Shown here: positions 59,355 to 64,000 of the stretch, in pieces
Layout of the letters: every line of letters starts with the position of its first letter
Position numbering within the stretch: the stretch's first letter is position 1
NCBI RefSeq assembly: GCF_030823405.1
Contig: NZ_JAUSXC010000001.1
Coordinates: 4,199,001-4,263,000 of the forward strand
Direction of reading: 5' to 3'
DNA from: Chryseobacterium ginsenosidimutans
Lineage (GTDB): Bacteria; Bacteroidota; Bacteroidia; Flavobacteriales; Weeksellaceae
DNA length: 64,000 bases
The notes under the pieces: generated by a model
What the model was told of the DNA's origin: nothing
The model's input: the letters and a program-made list of their open reading frames with translations, nothing else
Database searches by the model: none
Program-made: the position numbers and the translations under genes

Positions 59355-62300
59355 ATGATCCCGATTCAGTTGACTATTGAAGGACTTTATTCTTATCAGA
59401 AACGGCAGACTATTGATTTTAAAAACCTTACGGAAGCGGGTTTATTCGGCATTTTCGGTTCTGTAGGTTCAGGGAAATCATCTATTCTTGAGGCTATTTC
59501 TTTTGCACTTTACGGCGAAACAGAACGTCTCAATATGCGTGATAAAAGGGCTTACAATATGATGAACCTGAAATCGAACAGTTCCTATATAGAATTTGAT
59601 TTTTTGAATTTTGAAAACAAACTTTTCCGTGCTACAAGAGATTTTAAACGTAATTCTAAAAAATTTGATGATGTAAAACCGAGTTCCGTCACCTTTTATC
59701 AAAATATTGACAATAAATGGATTCCTTTGGATCATTCCAACGCAGAACAGATTATTAATCTCAGTTATGCGAATTTTAAGCGTACAATTATTATTCCTCA
59801 AGGTCAGTTCAAAGAATTTCTGGAGTTGGGAGCTACGGAAAGAACCAATATGATGAAGGAAATTTTCGGTCTTCAGCGTTATGATCTTCAAAATAATGTT
59901 TCTTCTTTGCATATAAAAAACAAGTCTGAGCTTGATAAACTTGATGGGCAGCTGAAGGGTTTCGAAGAAATAAATGAAGAGCAGATTTCTGTTCAGAAAG
60001 AAAATTTGGAAACGGAACAAAAGAGGTTTGAGAAAGCAAAAGAAAATTTCCAGAAAATTTCGGATGCTTATCAACAGCTTAAAAATCTAAAACTTGATTT
60101 TGAAAACTTACAGCAGAAAAAAGATAGTTTTAATAAATTATCGGCACAGAAAACCGAAATAGACATTTTAGAAACTGAGACAGATTTGTATGACCGTATT
60201 TCTAGAATTTTTAATCCATTAATTTCAGAAAAGAATAAACTTTCTAAAGAAATTTATGAGAAGCAAACCGAGGCTGAAAAGCAGCGCAAAACTGTTTATG
60301 AAACCCAATTACAATTTAATACTGTAAAAGAACAAATCACTCTTCTTCAACCACAATTTGATGCTTTGCAACAGTCTAAAATACAGGAAAATGATTTAAG
60401 TCTGATTTTGCAAACGCTGGTTTATTCAGATGAGATTAAAAATCTTCAGGAAAGAACTCAAAAAGGTTCAAAAGAAGTAATGGAAGTTGAGGAAAAAAGC
60501 AAAAACATCCAGCAAAATATTGATCATCTTACTAAAGAAATTGAAATAGTAAAGATAAAAAAACTCGATTCTACTCTACTTTTGAATGTTGGAAACTGGT
60601 TTATTCAACAAAAAAATCTCATAAAGTCACATGAAGAACAGTCCGAAAAAATCAAGAGACAACAAATTAATATTGAGCAGGTTTCAGAAGAATTAAAAAT
60701 ATTTCCGGATAATTTTAAAGAAACTTTCAAAAAGAAAAAAGAAACGTTGGAAGTTCAGAAAAAAGAACTTTCGCAAAAGCTTGACCAATTAAAAATACAA
60801 CAAGAGCTTGCAAAATTTTCCAATGAACTTCGTAATGGTGAGGCTTGTCTGCTTTGCGGTTCCTATGAACATCCGAATATTGTGGAATTTCATGATGTAA
60901 ATGCAGAATTAAATGAAATTCTGGCAAAAGCCCAAAATGTTGATAATGAAATTTTCACGCTTCAAAAACAGGAAACTGAAGCTGACAAAATATTAGAAAG
61001 AAAAAATATTTTTGAAAATCAATTAAAAACAGAGCAGGAAATTGTTTCTCAAATTCACAAGAATATTCAGAATCATCTGCAAAGCTTTACGTGGAGTTCT
61101 TTTAATCCTGAAAATGAGGGACAATTTGAGCAAAAACGTTTGCAATCATTAGAAACGGAAAAGCAAATTGAGCTTATCAGCCAAAACATTTCTAAGGAGC
61201 GTGAAACCTTAGGGAAAGAACTGGAAAATCTGGGGAAATATCAAAAAGCTCTTGAAGCTTTTAAAATTCAGGAAGCAAAGAAAGAGGAACAAATAAATAC
61301 CAATCGTTCCAATTTGAGAATATTAGATTGGGAAAATTATTCTTTGAAAACAACAGAAGAGATTGAAAATATTTATCAAAAACTCGCAAAATCAAATATT
61401 GAAACAGATAAAACTTATCAGGAATTAATTCAAAAGGAAAAAGAGCTTTCTCCGAAACTGGCAGAACATAAAACAATTTTCAATCAGTTGGAAAAGCAAA
61501 TTTCAGCGCTTAAACAGGAGATTTCTTCTAATCTTGAATGCATCAATATATCTCTATCTGAAAATAATTTTAACGATTTTGCTTCGGTTGAAAATATTTT
61601 GGAAAAGAAAATCAATGTTGAAGAATCAAGAAATAGTATTCAAAAATTCAGAATTGATTTTGAAACTTTAAAAAACGGAATTCTTGAGCTGGAAATAAAA
61701 CTGAAAGATTTCTCTTTTGATAAAGATCAGTTCATTTTAAAAGAAAATGAATTTAAGGAAGCAGGAAATGAATTAAAACATATTAATGATTCCGTTGTAA
61801 AACTTACTGCAGAAATCGAAAGACTAGAAAAAGAGTTCCGCAAAAAAGAAGATTTATTAAAAGAACATGCAAAACTTCAGAAACGTTCTGAAAACTTGAA
61901 AACGATGATAAATCTGTTTAAAGGAGCGGGTTTTGTACAATATGTTTCATCAATTTATCTGCGTCAGTTATGTGATCATGCCAATATCAGATTTCACAGA
62001 ATGACCCGAAACCAACTCAGTCTTCAACTGAACGAAAATAATGATTTTGAGATCATCGATTACCTCAACGAAGGAAGAAGCCGAAGTGTAAAAACATTAT
62101 CCGGCGGACAGTCTTTTCAGGTTTCTTTGAGCCTGGCTCTTGCTTTGGCAGAAAGTGTTCAGGCAAATGCACAATCAGAAAAGAACTTCTTTTTCATCGA
62201 CGAAGGCTTCGGAACTCAGGATCTGGAATCGGTAAATATTGTATTTGAAACCCTTAATGCGCTTCAAAAAGAAAATAGAATCGTGGGTATTATTTCGCAT

Positions 62301-62384
62301 GTGGAAGAGCTTAAAGAAAAAATTCCTGTGGCATTAGAAATTATTAAAGACGAAGAGCTTGGAAGCCTTATCAAAGTTATATAA
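59355..62384 (+). CDS. sbcC: DNA repair ATPase SbcC
   Basis: 1009 residues, the Rad50-like partner of SbcD. Walker A is GSVGSGKSS (35-43), the zinc hook C498-LL-C501 sits in the middle of two long coiled coils, the ABC signature is LSGGQ (915-919) and Walker B is FFFIDE (D949-E950). Length and layout are normal. Confidence 0.96.
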   Translation: MIPIQLTIEGLYSYQKRQTIDFKNLTEAGLFGIFGSVGSGKSSILEAISFALYGETERLNMRDKRAYNMMNLKSNSSYIEFDFLNFENKLFRATRDFKRNSKKFDDVKPSSVTFYQNIDNKWIPLDHSNAEQIINLSYANFKRTIIIPQGQFKEFLELGATERTNMMKEIFGLQRYDLQNNVSSLHIKNKSELDKLDGQLKGFEEINEEQISVQKENLETEQKRFEKAKENFQKISDAYQQLKNLKLDFENLQQKKDSFNKLSAQKTEIDILETETDLYDRISRIFNPLISEKNKLSKEIYEKQTEAEKQRKTVYETQLQFNTVKEQITLLQPQFDALQQSKIQENDLSLILQTLVYSDEIKNLQERTQKGSKEVMEVEEKSKNIQQNIDHLTKEIEIVKIKKLDSTLLLNVGNWFIQQKNLIKSHEEQSEKIKRQQINIEQVSEELKIFPDNFKETFKKKKETLEVQKKELSQKLDQLKIQQELAKFSNELRNGEACLLCGSYEHPNIVEFHDVNAELNEILAKAQNVDNEIFTLQKQETEADKILERKNIFENQLKTEQEIVSQIHKNIQNHLQSFTWSSFNPENEGQFEQKRLQSLETEKQIELISQNISKERETLGKELENLGKYQKALEAFKIQEAKKEEQINTNRSNLRILDWENYSLKTTEEIENIYQKLAKSNIETDKTYQELIQKEKELSPKLAEHKTIFNQLEKQISALKQEISSNLECINISLSENNFNDFASVENILEKKINVEESRNSIQKFRIDFETLKNGILELEIKLKDFSFDKDQFILKENEFKEAGNELKHINDSVVKLTAEIERLEKEFRKKEDLLKEHAKLQKRSENLKTMINLFKGAGFVQYVSSIYLRQLCDHANIRFHRMTRNQLSLQLNENNDFEIIDYLNEGRSRSVKTLSGGQSFQVSLSLALALAESVQANAQSEKNFFFIDEGFGTQDLESVNIVFETLNALQKENRIVGIISHVEELKEKIPVALEIIKDEELGSLIKVI

Positions 62385-62413
62385 TACTTCAGAGTATCTT
62401 CATTAATAAAAAC

Positions 62414-62450
62414 ATCTCCGCTGCAACTTCAGCGGAGATATTTATTTTAT
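62414..62450. terminator. Bidirectional terminator
   Basis: A perfect 10-bp stem ATCTCCGCTG / CAGCGGAGAT with a 6-nt loop, followed by T-rich sequence, between sbcC and the convergent LLM gene. Confidence 0.8.
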
Positions 62451-63472
62451 AAGTTTTTAATGACCGGCTTTACTTCTTTCCCAAACAACTCTATCGATTT
62501 CATCATAACATCATGAGACGGATCTCCGACATCCATATGCCCGATAAATCTTGTAATTCCGAAAATATCTTTTAAGTACGCGATTTTATCTGCAACTTCT
62601 TTCGGATTTCCTATAAATAAAGCTCCGTCTTTACTTCTCCCACCTTCATACTGCATTTTTGTGTAAGGCGCCCAACCTCTGGAAGAGCCTATTCTGTCCA
62701 TTTGAGATTTGTAATTGTGAAAATATCCATCAATAACCTCCGGATCATCGCTTACAAAAGTATGAGAATGAACGGCAATCTGCATTTTAGAAACATCATG
62801 ACCTGCTTTTTGATATTCCTGTTTATAGAATTCAATTAAACTTTTAAACTGAATCGGCATTCCTCCAATAATTGCCACAACTAAAGGCATTCCCAACTGC
62901 GCTGCACTTAAAACCGATTGCGGAGTTCCACCGACCGCTCTCCAGATAGATAATTTCCCATCATTTTTTGCTCTTGGATAAACGGTCTGATTTTCCATCG
63001 GCGCACGAAGCTTTCCTGACCATGAAACATTTTCTTCCGAATTTATTTTCAATAACAACTCTAATCTTTCGTCGAAAAGTTCCTCATAATCATTTAGCGA
63101 ATATCCGTACAGCGGAAACGATTCTATGAAACTTCCACGACCGACGAAAATCTCAGCACGACCATCAGAAATCAAATCCAATGTTGAAAAATCTTCGTAT
63201 ACTTTTACAGGTTCCGACGAACTTAAAACCGTTACGCCACTCGCTAATTTTATATTTTTTGTAATACTTGCTGCCGCAGCCAGAACGATTTCAGGGGAAG
63301 AAACTGCATAATCTGCACGGTGATGTTCACCCATGGCAAAAACGTCAATTCCAACCTCATCCATGAACTTTATCTGCTCAAGAATTTCACGGATTTTTAT
63401 TCCTGCGTCTCTATATTTTCCGGTTGTCTGGTCGAATGACAAATCGCCAAACATTCCTATTCCTAATTCCAT
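62447..63472 (-). CDS. LLM-class flavin-dependent oxidoreductase
   Basis: 341 residues of the luciferase-like monooxygenase family (GIGMFGDLSFDQ, VFAMGEHHRADYAVSSPEIVLAAAAS, HVSGVTVLSS-type strands). It probably binds FMN or F420-type cofactor and oxidises an unknown substrate. It is a single gene with a TAATTTTG box. Confidence 0.88.
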   Translation of the reverse strand: MELGIGMFGDLSFDQTTGKYRDAGIKIREILEQIKFMDEVGIDVFAMGEHHRADYAVSSPEIVLAAAASITKNIKLASGVTVLSSSEPVKVYEDFSTLDLISDGRAEIFVGRGSFIESFPLYGYSLNDYEELFDERLELLLKINSEENVSWSGKLRAPMENQTVYPRAKNDGKLSIWRAVGGTPQSVLSAAQLGMPLVVAIIGGMPIQFKSLIEFYKQEYQKAGHDVSKMQIAVHSHTFVSDDPEVIDGYFHNYKSQMDRIGSSRGWAPYTKMQYEGGRSKDGALFIGNPKEVADKIAYLKDIFGITRFIGHMDVGDPSHDVMMKSIELFGKEVKPVIKNL

Positions 63473-63491
63473 ATTGTTGATTTTAGTTAAG

Positions 63492-63499
63492 CAAAATTA
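63492..63499 (-). promoter_or_regulatory. Candidate -7 box for the LLM gene (TAATTTTG)
   Basis: Minus-strand TAnnTTTG, 19 bases before the ATG. Confidence 0.5.
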
Positions 63500-63551
63500 G
63501 GGTAATCAATATTGAAAAACATTGATGTTTGGTAAGAAAGAAAAAGTGAGA

Positions 63552-64000
63552 TTAGGCCTTAATTTTATTCTTAAGTTTTAGAAATTGTTTTTCAAAAAGA
63601 TGATAAGATAATACAGAAGCTACCACAGAACAAATGAATGATAAGCTAATTATTACGATCCAATTTAATTCAAACTTACTTCCGATTTTAATGAATAACA
63701 TTATAAAGATGGTATGAAATAAATACAATCCGTAAGTATATTTTCCAAGTTTGGCTAAAATACTTTTATCCGAAATTTTAAATACATTTTTATTTCCCAG
63801 TGTAAGCAAGATTAGTCCGGAAAATAAAATACTGAACAGAAGTGAACTTATTTTAAAATCAAGAATTATATTGGTATTTGCAACCGTTACAATAACCGCT
63901 AAAACGGTTACAGCATATAGATATTTGAAAACAGCCGGAATTCGTTCCAACTTTTCAATTCTATCTTTTCTGAAAACAAAAATGTAAGCCGGAATTGCTC
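63552..64000 (-). CDS. Acyltransferase-3 family protein, C-terminal part (partial)
   Basis: The frame is open to base 64000, so the N-terminus lies outside the window. The 149 visible residues contain about four membrane helices and the AcylT_3 end motif KLGKYTYGLYLFHTIFI, then SYHLFEKQFLKLK. Such OafA-like enzymes O-acylate lipopolysaccharide or other glycans. Substrate unknown. Confidence 0.8.
   Translation of the reverse strand, partial: AIPAYIFVFRKDRIEKLERIPAVFKYLYAVTVLAVIVTVANTNIILDFKISSLLFSILFSGLILLTLGNKNVFKISDKSILAKLGKYTYGLYLFHTIFIMLFIKIGSKFELNWIVIISLSFICSVVASVLSYHLFEKQFLKLKNKIKA

Noticed and set aside
59478..60074. 198-residue frame on the minus strand inside sbcC
   Set aside because: Antisense to the coding sequence of the conserved SbcC head and coiled coil; composition (Phe, Ile, Arg rich) is typical of a shadow frame.
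1..64000. tRNA, rRNA, CRISPR, insertion sequence or prophage
   Set aside because: No cloverleaf-like GTTCRA stretch between genes, no regularly spaced direct repeats, no transposase or integrase frames were found on reading through all spacers.

Overview
The window looks like a stretch of the main chromosome of a Bacteroidota species, most likely Flavobacteriia and probably a Chryseobacterium-like member of the Weeksellaceae. The reasons are the AT-rich DNA, more than twenty TAnnTTTG boxes of the Bacteroidota sigma factor just upstream of genes, few Shine-Dalgarno sequences, and lineage-typical families (PorP/SprF, DUF5606, DUF3822, head-GIN, DUF349, a NuoG cut down to its iron-sulfur part). 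I see no rRNA, tRNA, CRISPR array, insertion sequence, prophage or integrase. The genus is an inference; the phylum is well supported.

Layout. 1-5.9 kb: the tail of a DUF349 protein, ribD, a small Cys-rich double-glycine peptide gene, yigZ, a polytopic membrane protein, a membrane Zn-peptidase, a GNAT protein and a 58-aa membrane protein. 6.0-20.2 kb: a full respiratory complex I operon, nuoABCDEF-(outer-membrane barrel gene)-nuoGHIJKLMN, closed by a strong terminator. 20.2-28.5 kb: a large GAF-like protein, a bestrophin gene paired with an HD-PycTM (DUF5706) gene, and a 1238-residue phosphoesterase / kinase-like / Omp85-like fusion. 28.5-45.9 kb: housekeeping genes including mazG, ruvX-def-DUF5606, a serine hydrolase, Smr, DUF3822-rsmD, murI, hemW, porP/sprF, rluD, PASTA, ddl-coaD, a TRIC-type channel and folA. 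46-55.5 kb: a lemA-TPM-TPM operon, a kefG-kefB-like pair, a head-GIN lipoprotein, an SPW protein and an M3 peptidase operon. 55.5-64 kb: YchJ, SlyD-like FKBP, VF530, a frameshifted small gene in an A9 run, a secreted protein with a JAMM-like motif, sbcDC, a luciferase-like oxidoreductase and the end of an acyltransferase gene.

How the genes work together. The nuo cluster encodes a 14-subunit NADH:quinone oxidoreductase core. sbcDC and ruvX act on DNA structures; ddl, murI and the PASTA protein concern the cell wall; ribD, folA, coaD and hemW serve cofactor metabolism; PorP/SprF suggests type IX secretion and gliding.

The least explained and most interesting items are the double-glycine-leader peptide with a knottin-like cysteine pattern (1530-1751), the HD-PycTM plus bestrophin pair without any nucleotide cyclase nearby (22554-24669), the phosphoesterase / kinase-like / barrel fusion (24697-28413), the barrel gene inside the nuo operon, and the small gene broken at an A9 tract (56961-57114).
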